Source: Verrucomicrobiaceae bacterium E54 (GTDB lineage: Bacteria > Verrucomicrobiota > Verrucomicrobiia > Verrucomicrobiales > Akkermansiaceae). From it: DNA of 64,000 nt. Below are positions 1 to 6,844 of this stretch, piece by piece. The first letter of the stretch is position 1, and the number at the start of each line of letters is the position of its first letter. A program made the position numbers and the translations under genes. Location of the stretch: the NCBI GenBank assembly GCA_022548915.1, contig JAKZES010000007.1, forward strand, positions 62,001-126,000. Reading direction: 5' to 3'. The notes beneath the pieces were generated by a model. That model was not told the DNA's origin. It searched no databases and saw nothing but the letters and a program-made list of their open reading frames with translations.

Positions 1-944
1 AGCAATTCATCGCACATCAGGACCGATTCCTCGGGGAAAAATCCGAGATCGCCCCCGAGCCGGATCAGCGAGAGATGGTTGAGCGCCTCCTTCGATTCGA
101 TGATCCACGCATGCCGTAAAACCCCGTAGGCCCGGCCGACCTTGTCACAGACCATGTCCGGATCGTCCTCGAGGAGTTTCTCCCGGGCGTTGCGCTCGTG
201 CTTCGCGACCTGGGCAATGACCCGTTCGAGCCGCCGCAGGATGGTCGCCTCGCTTTCTCCGAGGGTGGATTGATTCGAGATCTGGAAAAGGTTGCCGAGC
301 GATTCGGTGCCCTCGCCGAAAATCCCACGCACCGCGAGGCCGATCTTGCCGACGGCCTGAAGCACCTGGCCGATCTGGTCGCTGATGACCAGGGCCGGCA
401 GATGGAGCATCGCCGAAGCCCGCAGGCCGGTTCCGAGGTTGGTCGGGCAGGTCGTCAGATACCCGAGCTCCGGGTCGAAGGCATACTCGACGGCTTCCGC
501 GACTTCATTGTCGAAGGCATCGAGCATCTCGTAGGCCGAGGACAGATCGAGTCCGGGGCGGATCGCCTGCATGCGCAGGTGGTCCTCCTCGTTGAGCATC
601 ACCGCCACCTCCTGGCGGCGCTCGATGATCGCGGCGCTGCCCTCGCCGCGCGCGGCGTGCTCGCGACTGATCAGGTGGCGCTCGACCATCACCTGCTTCT
701 GCACGGAACTCAGCGAGTCGAGCGTCTTCGAAAATCCGTCGCGCATGCAGGAGAGCCCCTCGATGGTCGGGCGGAGCTCCTCAAGCACCTGCTGTCGCTG
801 TTCCTTTCTGGCCCAGCCGGGAAAGGGAACGCCGGCGAGGTTGCGCGCGAGCCGGATGCGCGAGGTCAGCACGACCGCGTTGTCGGCACCCTTCCCGGTC
901 ATCCAATCGGCCGGGTGCTTCAGCAATGTGGAAAACCTCATCAT
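1..944 (-). CDS. mcsB: Protein arginine kinase McsB (C-terminus outside window)
   Basis: ATP:guanido phosphotransferase family. McsB phosphorylates arginine side chains of proteins and marks them for Clp proteolysis. The first 314 residues are present and the rest lies beyond the left edge. Visible family motifs are VLTSRIRLARN (residues 25-35), NEEDHLR (118-124) and TCPTNLGTGLRAS (165-177), which form the guanidino-kinase active site. The start is an ATG-ATG doublet; the first ATG overlaps the TGA stop of mcsA by 4 bases, so the two are translationally coupled. McsA activates McsB in Bacillus, and the same pairing supports the call. No clpC or ctsR is visible here. Confidence 0.93.
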   Translation of the reverse strand, partial: MMRFSTLLKHPADWMTGKGADNAVVLTSRIRLARNLAGVPFPGWARKEQRQQVLEELRPTIEGLSCMRDGFSKTLDSLSSVQKQVMVERHLISREHAARGEGSAAIIERRQEVAVMLNEEDHLRMQAIRPGLDLSSAYEMLDAFDNEVAEAVEYAFDPELGYLTTCPTNLGTGLRASAMLHLPALVISDQIGQVLQAVGKIGLAVRGIFGEGTESLGNLFQISNQSTLGESEATILRRLERVIAQVAKHERNAREKLLEDDPDMVCDKVGRAYGVLRHAWIIESKEALNHLSLIRLGGDLGFFPEESVLMCDEL

Positions 945-1459
945 GAGGGCGTCTCCGAATTGGCCATCGATTCCTCGATCTGCCGGATCTCGTCGCGCAG
1001 CCCGGCAGCCTCCTCGTAGTTCTCGGCCGTCACCGCCTGGTCCAGACGCTCCTGCAGCTCCCCGAGTCGCAGCTTGCGCTGGCGCATCTCCATCAATCCA
1101 TCAGGCACCTTGCCGCAATGCGAAGCTCCCTTGTGCATGCCGCGGATCATGTCCTTGACCTGATCGCGAAACGCCTCGTAGCACGCACCGCAGCCGAAGC
1201 GGCGGATGCGCTTGAGGTCATCGAGCGTGAAGCCGCATTCCGGGCAGGCGCGGCCCTGCCCCGGCGGCCTTGGGATCGCCGTCGCGACCCCATGCTCCCC
1301 GCCACCGCCGAGCAGCAGGTCGGCCAGCGCGAAGCCGGTCGGGTCGGTCACCCCGGTTTCCGCCGCGCACTCGTTGCAAAGGACCACCTTCTTGACCTTG
1401 CCACCGACCAATTGGGTGAGGTGAACCTTCGCAGGCTTGCCGCATTTGTCGCAATCCAT
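941..1459 (-). CDS. mcsA: McsA-like zinc-finger activator of McsB (UVR domain)
   Basis: 172 residues. The N-terminal half has four CxxC pairs (CDKC, CNEC, CPEC, CGAC), the zinc-binding pattern of McsA. The C-terminal 40 residues form a UVR (UvrB/UvrC-like) helical motif with the typical ENYEEAAGLRDEI core. In Firmicutes McsA binds and activates the arginine kinase McsB and, with it, acts on CtsR. The start at 1459 is chosen because GGAG lies 6 bases upstream (1466-1469) and the family begins at the first CxxC; an in-frame start at 1489 would add ten residues without an RBS. It is the first gene of the mcsA-mcsB pair. Confidence 0.9.
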   Translation of the reverse strand: MDCDKCGKPAKVHLTQLVGGKVKKVVLCNECAAETGVTDPTGFALADLLLGGGGEHGVATAIPRPPGQGRACPECGFTLDDLKRIRRFGCGACYEAFRDQVKDMIRGMHKGASHCGKVPDGLMEMRQRKLRLGELQERLDQAVTAENYEEAAGLRDEIRQIEESMANSETPS

Positions 1460-1525
1460 GAACGACTCCAAGCTAAATCGGGGCCACACGATTGCGAAAG
1501 GAAAAGCACGTCACATGCCGAAAAA

Positions 1526-2395
1526 TCAGCCGATCGGCGTCCCGGTGCTGCGGGTCTCCTCGTGGAATGCCTTGATCAGGCGGGCCGTCACGGGTCCCGG
1601 GCAGCCTTCGCCGATCCGCCGGCCGTCCAGGGTCTTCACCGGAATCACCTCGGCGGCGGAGCCGGTGAGGAAGCACTCGTCGGCCGTGTAGATGTCATAG
1701 CGGGTCACCGAACGCTCGCTCACGGGAAGTCCCTCCCTGCGGGCGAGATCGAGGATCACCTGACGGGTGATGCCATCGAGCGCCCCATCCGAGACCGGCG
1801 GGGTCCGGAGTTCGCCACCCCTGACCACGAACAGGTTGTCACCGGTGCATTCGGCGACGTAGCCCTGCTCGTTGAGCATCACGCCCTCCATCGCCCCGGC
1901 CTGGAGCGCTTCGACCTTGGCCATGATGTTGTTCAGGTAGTTGAGCGACTTGACCTGGGGCATCAGGGCGGCGGGCGACGGTCGCCGGGTCGAGCAGGTC
2001 GCCACCGCCATGCCGTCGCGGTAGCACTCCTCCGGGTAGAGAGAGATCGTCGAGGCGATGATGAACATGCTCGGCGTCTTGCAAAGGAGGGGATTCAACC
2101 CCAGGCTCCCGCTCCCGCGGGTCACCACCAGCCTCACGTAGCCGTCCTCGAGTTGGTTCGCGCGAATCGTTTCCAGCACGTAGTCGATGACCTCCCCGGC
2201 ACTCCATGGCATCTCCAGCAGGATCGCGCGTGCCGAGTCGAACAAGCGCTTCACGTGCTCCTCGAGCCGGAATACCCGGCCGCTGTAGAATCGCAGCCCT
2301 TCAAAAACACCGTCACCATACAGCAGGCCGTGGTCGAACACCGAGATCCTCGCCTCGGACTCGTCGACCAGCTTTCCGTCCAACCAGACTTTCAT
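1526..2395 (-). CDS. ilvE: Branched-chain-amino-acid transaminase (class IV)
   Basis: 289 residues, PLP fold-type IV. It should transfer the amino group between glutamate and the 2-oxo acids of Leu, Ile and Val. Motifs seen: YGDGVFEGLR (26-35), the PLP lysine in MPQVKSLNYLNN (Lys149), and the ECTGDNLF cofactor loop. The length is that of the short IlvE/D-amino-acid transaminase group, so 4-amino-4-deoxychorismate lyase or D-alanine transaminase are alternatives. The substrate is inferred from overall motif wording. The gene stands alone behind a probable promoter at 2405-2432 and runs toward mcsA with a 66-base gap. Confidence 0.85.
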   Translation of the reverse strand: MKVWLDGKLVDESEARISVFDHGLLYGDGVFEGLRFYSGRVFRLEEHVKRLFDSARAILLEMPWSAGEVIDYVLETIRANQLEDGYVRLVVTRGSGSLGLNPLLCKTPSMFIIASTISLYPEECYRDGMAVATCSTRRPSPAALMPQVKSLNYLNNIMAKVEALQAGAMEGVMLNEQGYVAECTGDNLFVVRGGELRTPPVSDGALDGITRQVILDLARREGLPVSERSVTRYDIYTADECFLTGSAAEVIPVKTLDGRRIGEGCPGPVTARLIKAFHEETRSTGTPIG

Positions 2396-2404
2396 CGTGC
2401 GCGA

Positions 2405-2432
2405 AGCCTAGAAGCGGCGGCGGGACTGGCAA
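2405..2432 (-). promoter_or_regulatory. Probable sigma70-type promoter of the ilvE-like gene
   Basis: On the minus strand TTGCCA (2432-2427), a 16-base spacer and TAGGCT (2410-2405) stand 9 bases before the ATG at 2395. Transcription would begin only about 2-3 bases before the start codon, so the mRNA would be almost leaderless, which fits the absence of a Shine-Dalgarno sequence. The promoter is inferred from sequence only. Confidence 0.4.
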
Positions 2433-2447
2433 GCATGCGCTTCGTCC

Positions 2448-3038
2448 TCAAGGCAACTCGCCGCTGGCGGGCGAGTCCTTCTTCCGGGGATCCTTGACGT
2501 CGGTCAGCAGTTTCCAGTCGAGACGGCCGTGGTCGAGGCGCTGCAACTCGCTGGCATACACCGCATCCTCGTTGTGCGGATCGAGTTCGGCCGAGAGGTC
2601 GATGAAGAACCGGGCCAGCAGGACGTTCTCCGCCCCACCCTGCTGCTTGAGCACCTCGGCCCGGGTGAACAAGAGTCGCGCCAGCACCTCGGAGCTGTAT
2701 TCACCCTCGATCGGCTGGGGCACGACTCCGCGCGACAACTGATAATTTGCGACCAGGGCCCGCCGGTTCCGCGGGGCCAGATGCAGCGAGAGCGCCAGAT
2801 GGCGCCGGGCGACCTCGAGCGATGCGGCCGACGCCTTGGCCTTGGCAACCTCGTTGACCGCGTGGATCGCCAGGTTGTTGGCATACTCCTCGCGCTCGCG
2901 GTCGAGCATTCCGAGATCATCGGAAAACACGCCGGCGCCCACCCGGGGCTCGATCCACACGAACGGCGCCTTCTCGGCGGCGATGCCGCAGGGCCAGGCC
3001 ATCAAGAGACCAATCGCCGCTTGTCCGATCCGAAACAC
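2448..3038 (-). CDS. Secreted hypothetical protein with TPR-like helices
   Basis: 196 residues, function not recognised. The GTG start at 3038 is preferred because GGAGGGAGAG lies about 9 bases upstream and translation then begins with a short signal peptide (FRIGQAAIGLLMAWPCGIAA). The rest is largely helical, with alternating hydrophobic and Ala positions and a stretch (EVARRHLALSLHLAPRNRRAL) that reads like a tetratricopeptide repeat. No enzyme motif is visible. The gene is divergent from the 5-formyl-THF cyclo-ligase, with about 30 bases between the two starts, so they share a promoter region. Confidence 0.6.
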   Translation of the reverse strand: MFRIGQAAIGLLMAWPCGIAAEKAPFVWIEPRVGAGVFSDDLGMLDREREEYANNLAIHAVNEVAKAKASAASLEVARRHLALSLHLAPRNRRALVANYQLSRGVVPQPIEGEYSSEVLARLLFTRAEVLKQQGGAENVLLARFFIDLSAELDPHNEDAVYASELQRLDHGRLDWKLLTDVKDPRKKDSPASGELP

Positions 3039-3069
3039 GAGGGCTATCTCTCCCTCCGCAAAGGTCTGA

Positions 3070-3651
3070 ATGCAAGCGGCAACTCCACCCGGCAACAACG
3101 ACAAGACAAGCTGGCGCAGCTTCCTTCGCGGCCGTCTGCAGGGGCTCGACACCATCGAGGCGCAGTCGGCCTCGATCCGCCGTCACCTCTCGGCCCACCT
3201 CGAAACCCTGCCGGACTCGCGTATCGCCTCATTCGCCGCAATGCCCGGCGAGCCCGATCTCACTCCGCTGGTCGAGGCTTCGCGCCACCAATGGCATTTT
3301 CCGCGGATCGACGGCGACCACCTCCACTTCCATCACGTCAGCAGGCTCGGCGAACTCGAAGCCGGCACCTACGGCATCCGCACCCCGCGGGCGGACCTCC
3401 CCGAGATGGTGATCGAGGACATCGATCTGGTGCTCGTCCCGGGCCTCGGCTTCGGTCGAGACGGTTCCCGACTCGGTCGCGGACGGGGCTACTACGACCG
3501 GGTGCTGGCCCGCCTGCGCCCCGGCGTCCCCCGCATCGGCGTCGCTCTCATCGAGCAGCTCGTCGATCGCGTTCCGACCGAAAGCCACGACATTCCGATG
3601 ACCCACCTCCTCACAGCGGATGGAATGATGCGACTCGGGGAGCAGGACTGA
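3070..3651 (+). CDS. 5-formyltetrahydrofolate cyclo-ligase
   Basis: 193 residues, normal family length. It converts 5-formyl-THF to 5,10-methenyl-THF with ATP, recycling a stored folate form. The signature region LVLVPGLGFGRDGSRLGRGR followed by GYYDR (about residues 120-144) is the phosphate-binding loop and catalytic block of the 5-FTHF cyclo-ligase family. The ATG at 3070 was kept as the first start, although no strong RBS is seen. The gene is followed by a palindrome-rich gap and does not form an obvious operon. Confidence 0.93.
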   Translation: MQAATPPGNNDKTSWRSFLRGRLQGLDTIEAQSASIRRHLSAHLETLPDSRIASFAAMPGEPDLTPLVEASRHQWHFPRIDGDHLHFHHVSRLGELEAGTYGIRTPRADLPEMVIEDIDLVLVPGLGFGRDGSRLGRGRGYYDRVLARLRPGVPRIGVALIEQLVDRVPTESHDIPMTHLLTADGMMRLGEQD

Positions 3652-3930
3652 CCGGCCCGAAGGGTCGAGAGAACAAAGCCTGGTGCCAACGGCCCCAGGA
3701 TGGGACAGCCACCCCACAATCCCGCGGCCTGAAAGGTCGCAAGAAGGCTTCTCGCGACCCTTGGGGCCGCATCACCCTTTCATCGTCCGCAACCAAGGGC
3801 CTTGCCCTTGGCTTTGTTCTCATGGCCCTGCGGGCCATTTCCGGATTCCAGTTCCCGGCTCTTCGCCTTCAGTCTTCGCTCGTCACTCCTGGCTCCTCGC
3901 TCCCGGCTCCTCACTCCTCGCTCCCGGCTC
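3652..3930. repeat. Palindrome- and repeat-rich intergenic region
   Basis: No gene is seen in these 279 bases between convergent genes. It holds small hairpins: CCAAGGGC-CTT-GCCCTTGG (3793-3811) and ATGGCCC-TGC-GGGCCAT (3822-3838). A 21-base tandem repeat (unit CTCCTCGCTCCCGGCTCCTCA, 3893-3913 and again from 3914) runs into the stop codon of apaG. The hairpins may end transcription of both convergent genes. Their small 3-base loops resemble the other intergenic palindromes of this window. Confidence 0.6.
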
Positions 3931-4302
3931 CTAAACCCACCCCGGCACCTCGAGACGAAACTCGGGAATCCGGGCGAAGACCCAGCGTCCATCTCCCGTC
4001 CGGCCGAAAAACGCGCCTTCGACCACCGCATCCGCAGCCGTCACGTGGTAGCTGTTGTAGGAAAAATGCGCCCCGGGCTCGATCGTCGGGGTCTGCCCGA
4101 CCACCCCGTCGCCCTCGACCACGGTCATCTCCTCGCCTTCCTGCACCACCCACTTGCGGCCCTTGATCGTCACCGTCTCGGTCGACTCATTGTGAATCGA
4201 GATGAAATAGACGAAGGGATGCGGCTTCTCCTCCGGCGCATCCAGCGTCGGCATGTAGATCACGTCGTCCACCGTGACGCGCAGCTCCTTGAGTTCGTCC
4301 AT
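3931..4302 (-). CDS. apaG: ApaG domain protein
   Basis: 123 residues of the ApaG (DUF525) immunoglobulin-like fold. Visible landmarks are PFVYFISIHNES, VTIKGRKWVV, the GEGVVGQ-type segment EGDGVVGQTP and the C-terminal IPEFRLEVP. ApaG in enterobacteria sits beside apaH and is linked to Co2+ resistance; its biochemical role is unsettled, and no apaH is visible here. Two starts are possible, GTG at 4317 and ATG at 4302. The latter was chosen as the first ATG, but neither has a clear RBS. Confidence 0.88.
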   Translation of the reverse strand: MDELKELRVTVDDVIYMPTLDAPEEKPHPFVYFISIHNESTETVTIKGRKWVVQEGEEMTVVEGDGVVGQTPTIEPGAHFSYNSYHVTAADAVVEGAFFGRTGDGRWVFARIPEFRLEVPGWV

Positions 4303-4390
4303 CCCCGGCAGTCTCACGACAGCGCCGACCTTTTGCCAAACTCAAAGCAGATTCCTTTGCGTCTCGGCGTGATTACGGTTCCCTCTCCCC

Positions 4391-5185
4391 ATGCACTCCC
4401 CGCCCGTCGCCCTCACCATCGCCGGCTCCGACTGCTCCGCCGGCGCCGGACTCCAGGCCGACCTCAAGACCTTCCAGCACTTCGGCGTCCACGGCCTCAC
4501 CGCCGCCACCTGCATCGTGGCGGAGACCCCGAACGAGGTGCGCTCCATCGAAGCCGTCCCACCCGCCATGCTCCAGGACCAGATCGAGATCCTGCTCGAG
4601 AGCTACCCGGTCGCCGCGATCAAGACCGGCATGCTCTTCTCCAAGCCCCACGTCGTGGCCGTCGCCGAGATCCTCACCCGCCACCCCGCGATCCAGCTCG
4701 TCGTCGATCCCGTCATGATCGCCTCCACCGGCGACCCCCTGCTGCAGAAGGACGCCATCGACGCCTACCACACCCGGCTCCTGCCCCTCGCCGACCTGAT
4801 CACGCCCAACCTCGACGAGGCGTCTGAACTCGACGGTAATCCCCTTTCCTCCGAGTCCGAAATCGAGGCGGCGGCCGAGCGACTCGCCGACCGCTTCGAC
4901 ACCGGCGTGCTCCTCAAGGGCGGCCACCTCCCCGGCGATGAATGCGGTGACTTCCTTCACCACGATGGCAAGGGGCAATGGTTCCGCAGCCCGAGGATCG
5001 ACACCCCCGCCACCCACGGCACCGGTTGCACCCTGTCGGCCGCTATCACGGCCGGTCTGGCCCGGGGCCAATCGATGACAGAAGCCGTTGCCGCCGCCAA
5101 GGCCTACCTCAACGACACCCTCTCAAACGCCCTTCAGTGGGGCGACCTCGCGATGCTGAACCAGGGACTTGGATTACCCAGGTGA
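4391..5185 (+). CDS. thiD: Hydroxymethylpyrimidine/phosphomethylpyrimidine kinase
   Basis: 264 residues, ribokinase-like ThiD. It phosphorylates HMP and then HMP-P to give HMP-PP for thiamine synthesis. Motifs seen: [20 protein letters not shown] near residue 9, [21 protein letters not shown] and the catalytic [11 protein letters not shown] anion hole near the C-terminus. The whole family length is present. No other thiamine gene is adjacent and no TPP riboswitch was recognised upstream. Confidence 0.95.
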   Translation: MHSPPVALTIAGSDCSAGAGLQADLKTFQHFGVHGLTAATCIVAETPNEVRSIEAVPPAMLQDQIEILLESYPVAAIKTGMLFSKPHVVAVAEILTRHPAIQLVVDPVMIASTGDPLLQKDAIDAYHTRLLPLADLITPNLDEASELDGNPLSSESEIEAAAERLADRFDTGVLLKGGHLPGDECGDFLHHDGKGQWFRSPRIDTPATHGTGCTLSAAITAGLARGQSMTEAVAAAKAYLNDTLSNALQWGDLAMLNQGLGLPR

Positions 5186-5194
5186 GAGCCAGGC

Positions 5195-5307
5195 GATCGA
5201 AGGTCTGAAGGTCCAATGTCAAAAGTCCTCTGGTTCAAAAGTTTGCGAGCATTCCTTACGCGTGATGGATTCTGACTTTGGACTTTCAGACCTTCGACCT
5301 TCAGACC
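5195..5307. repeat. Inverted-repeat element, copy 1 (GAAGGTCTGAAGGTC family)
   Basis: The left arm (5195-5228) reads GAAGGTCTGAAGGTCCAATG and continues to AAAAGTCC. The right arm (5280-5307) is its imperfect reverse complement, ending CGACCTTCAGACC. About 50 bases separate the arms. A second copy with the same plan is at 6685-6796, and the two flank the ykgJ-like and amidase genes. Each arm is built from near-repeats of AAGGTC. Confidence 0.7.
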
Positions 5308-5373
5308 GGGGCACCAGCGTGAAGAAGTGCCATTCGGGCCAGGCGGAACAGCAAGACCACCGGCCAAGCCCAT

Positions 5374-5772
5374 CTAACCGCCTTTGACCAAACCCAACCG
5401 CTCCGCTTCGTCCATCGGGATTGGCGCGGCCTCGCAGAGCTTTCTCCAACCGGGAAAGTTCCAGTAGTTCGGAAATCCGGCGCACTGTTTTGGCTTCACT
5501 TCGTGGATGCGGCAGCCGCCGTCCTTGAGCATGATACAGGAATGGTCCTCGCGCTCGATCAAGGACAGGCCCTGCCGGTTGCTCCGCAGGCGGGTGTAGC
5601 GCTTGAGGAACTGCGCTTCACTCATGCCGAGAAAGTCCGCCATGCGTTGGATTTCCTCGTCCTCGATCCGCACGTCGCCGGGCCAGCGGCAGCACGCGGT
5701 GCAGCGCTGGCAGACGTACCATGTATCGGGATCAAGGAGGACGTCCCGATTTGAAGGCGTACCGTGACTCAT
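5374..5772 (-). CDS. YkgJ-family cysteine-cluster protein
   Basis: 132 residues. The CQRCTACCRWPGDV motif (residues about 22-35), a later Cys in DHSCIMLKDGGCRIH, and KPKQCAGFPNYW are the cysteine pattern of the YkgJ/UPF0153 family, thought to bind zinc or an Fe-S cluster. Function in the cell is unknown. The start ATG at 5772 overlaps the TGA of the amidase gene by one base, so the two form a unit; an earlier in-frame start at 5844 would lie inside the amidase gene. Confidence 0.85.
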   Translation of the reverse strand: MSHGTPSNRDVLLDPDTWYVCQRCTACCRWPGDVRIEDEEIQRMADFLGMSEAQFLKRYTRLRSNRQGLSLIEREDHSCIMLKDGGCRIHEVKPKQCAGFPNYWNFPGWRKLCEAAPIPMDEAERLGLVKGG

Positions 5773-6548
5773 CAGCGACTCGCCATTTGCTGGGCTTGGG
5801 CCGCCTTGTAGTAGCCGTTCACCTTCGACTGAAAGGCGCGCCACTTGCGCCCGGGGCGGCCGTTATCGAGGAGGAAGTGCGGGCAGTTCTTGTGCGGCTT
5901 GCTGACGCCCCGACGCGGCCAGTGGTAGTGCGGCACCACGCGGTTCAGCGGGATCCCGTGCTGGTGCATCAGGTAGGCGGTCAGACGGGCGGTCCGGTTG
6001 ATCGTCGTATTCAGGTCCGATCCGCGCTCCTCGCACATCTCGATGCCGATCGAGTAGCGGTTTCCCGGACCGTCGAAGTCCGCGTGCTCGCCCTGCTCGT
6101 TGGTCGGCATGTGCTGGATGGCCGCGTGCTCATCGACCGTGAAATGCCAGATCAGGTAGCCGATGCGGTTGCCGCCACGGCGCTTCGGCGCGCGCAGGGC
6201 GCCGCGCTTGAGGGCGAGGGCGTGGCGCTCGGCGTCGGCCGTGTAGTTCTGCGTCGAGTGGATGGTGATGTAGCGCGGCGTCATCCGGCGGACGACCTTT
6301 CTCCCATGAGTGCCGCGCGGAACCATGTCCTGCTTGAGGTTCACCGAGCGCAGCAACGCCGCCGAGCCCTGCTGGCTGCTGGCTGCCTGGGAGACCTTCT
6401 GGGGGTTCGTCACCCCCACCGGAGTCTGCCGGTGACTGCCCCACACCGGCACGCTCTCGTCGCTGTAACCCGCGACCGGTCCCATCTTGGTGCACTGCGA
6501 TCCACAGAGCACGACCAGGAGGGTGGCCGGGATGATCAGCGCCTTCAT
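5772..6548 (-). CDS. N-acetylmuramoyl-L-alanine amidase (Amidase_2), exported
   Basis: 258 residues. It should cleave the amide bond between muramic acid and the stem peptide in the envelope. An N-terminal export signal (KALIIPATLLVVLCGSQC) may carry a lipid-anchor cysteine, but the lipobox is not canonical. The zinc amidase fold is shown by YITIHSTQNY (first His), PHYHWPRR and the C-terminal KNCPHFLL (last His). The ATG at 6548 was chosen because it starts the signal peptide. It is the first gene of a pair with the YkgJ-like gene. Confidence 0.88.
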   Translation of the reverse strand: MKALIIPATLLVVLCGSQCTKMGPVAGYSDESVPVWGSHRQTPVGVTNPQKVSQAASSQQGSAALLRSVNLKQDMVPRGTHGRKVVRRMTPRYITIHSTQNYTADAERHALALKRGALRAPKRRGGNRIGYLIWHFTVDEHAAIQHMPTNEQGEHADFDGPGNRYSIGIEMCEERGSDLNTTINRTARLTAYLMHQHGIPLNRVVPHYHWPRRGVSKPHKNCPHFLLDNGRPGRKWRAFQSKVNGYYKAAQAQQMASR

Positions 6549-6684
6549 TTGGGAAACCGTAACATCTTCCCCACCGAGGGGAAGCAAGGATTCCGACGCC
6601 TTATCGCGCGGGTTTGTTCAATCCAAGTCCGTCCGAAACGCCCGCAAGGCGCTTCCCAGGCTCGACGATGCCCGCAGGGAAAGC

Positions 6685-6796
6685 GTCAAAGGCCTGAAGG
6701 CCCAAGGTCGAACGTCCTCCAATTCAGCCGTCGATGATCCAATCACGCCGCTCGCCACTTCGGACTTTTGACCTTCGGACCTTCGACTTTCAGACC
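6685..6796. repeat. Inverted-repeat element, copy 2 (GAAGGTCTGAAGGTC family)
   Basis: The left arm (6685-6717) contains AAAGGCCTGAAGGCCCAAGG and ends in a GTCC. The right arm (6762-6796) is an imperfect reverse complement (GGACTTTTGACCTTCGGACC, then CTTCGACTTTCAGACC). The spacer begins TCCAATTCA, close to TCTGGTTCA in copy 1. It fills most of the gap between the amidase gene and mfd; apart from it, 6549-6844 shows nothing coding. Confidence 0.7.
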
Positions 6797-6844
6797 AATC
6801 CCATCCCCCCTTGCCTTTTGCCGCAGGCATCCCAAGGTGCCGCC

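Noticed and set aside
4303-4390. TPP riboswitch upstream of thiD
   Set aside because: The gap is only 88 bases and lacks the CUGAGA and related thi-box motif.
6734-6844. Longer N-terminus of Mfd beginning at 6734
   Set aside because: It is encoded by the right arm of the inverted-repeat element, is not protein-like, and a GTG with AAGGTG lies at 6845.
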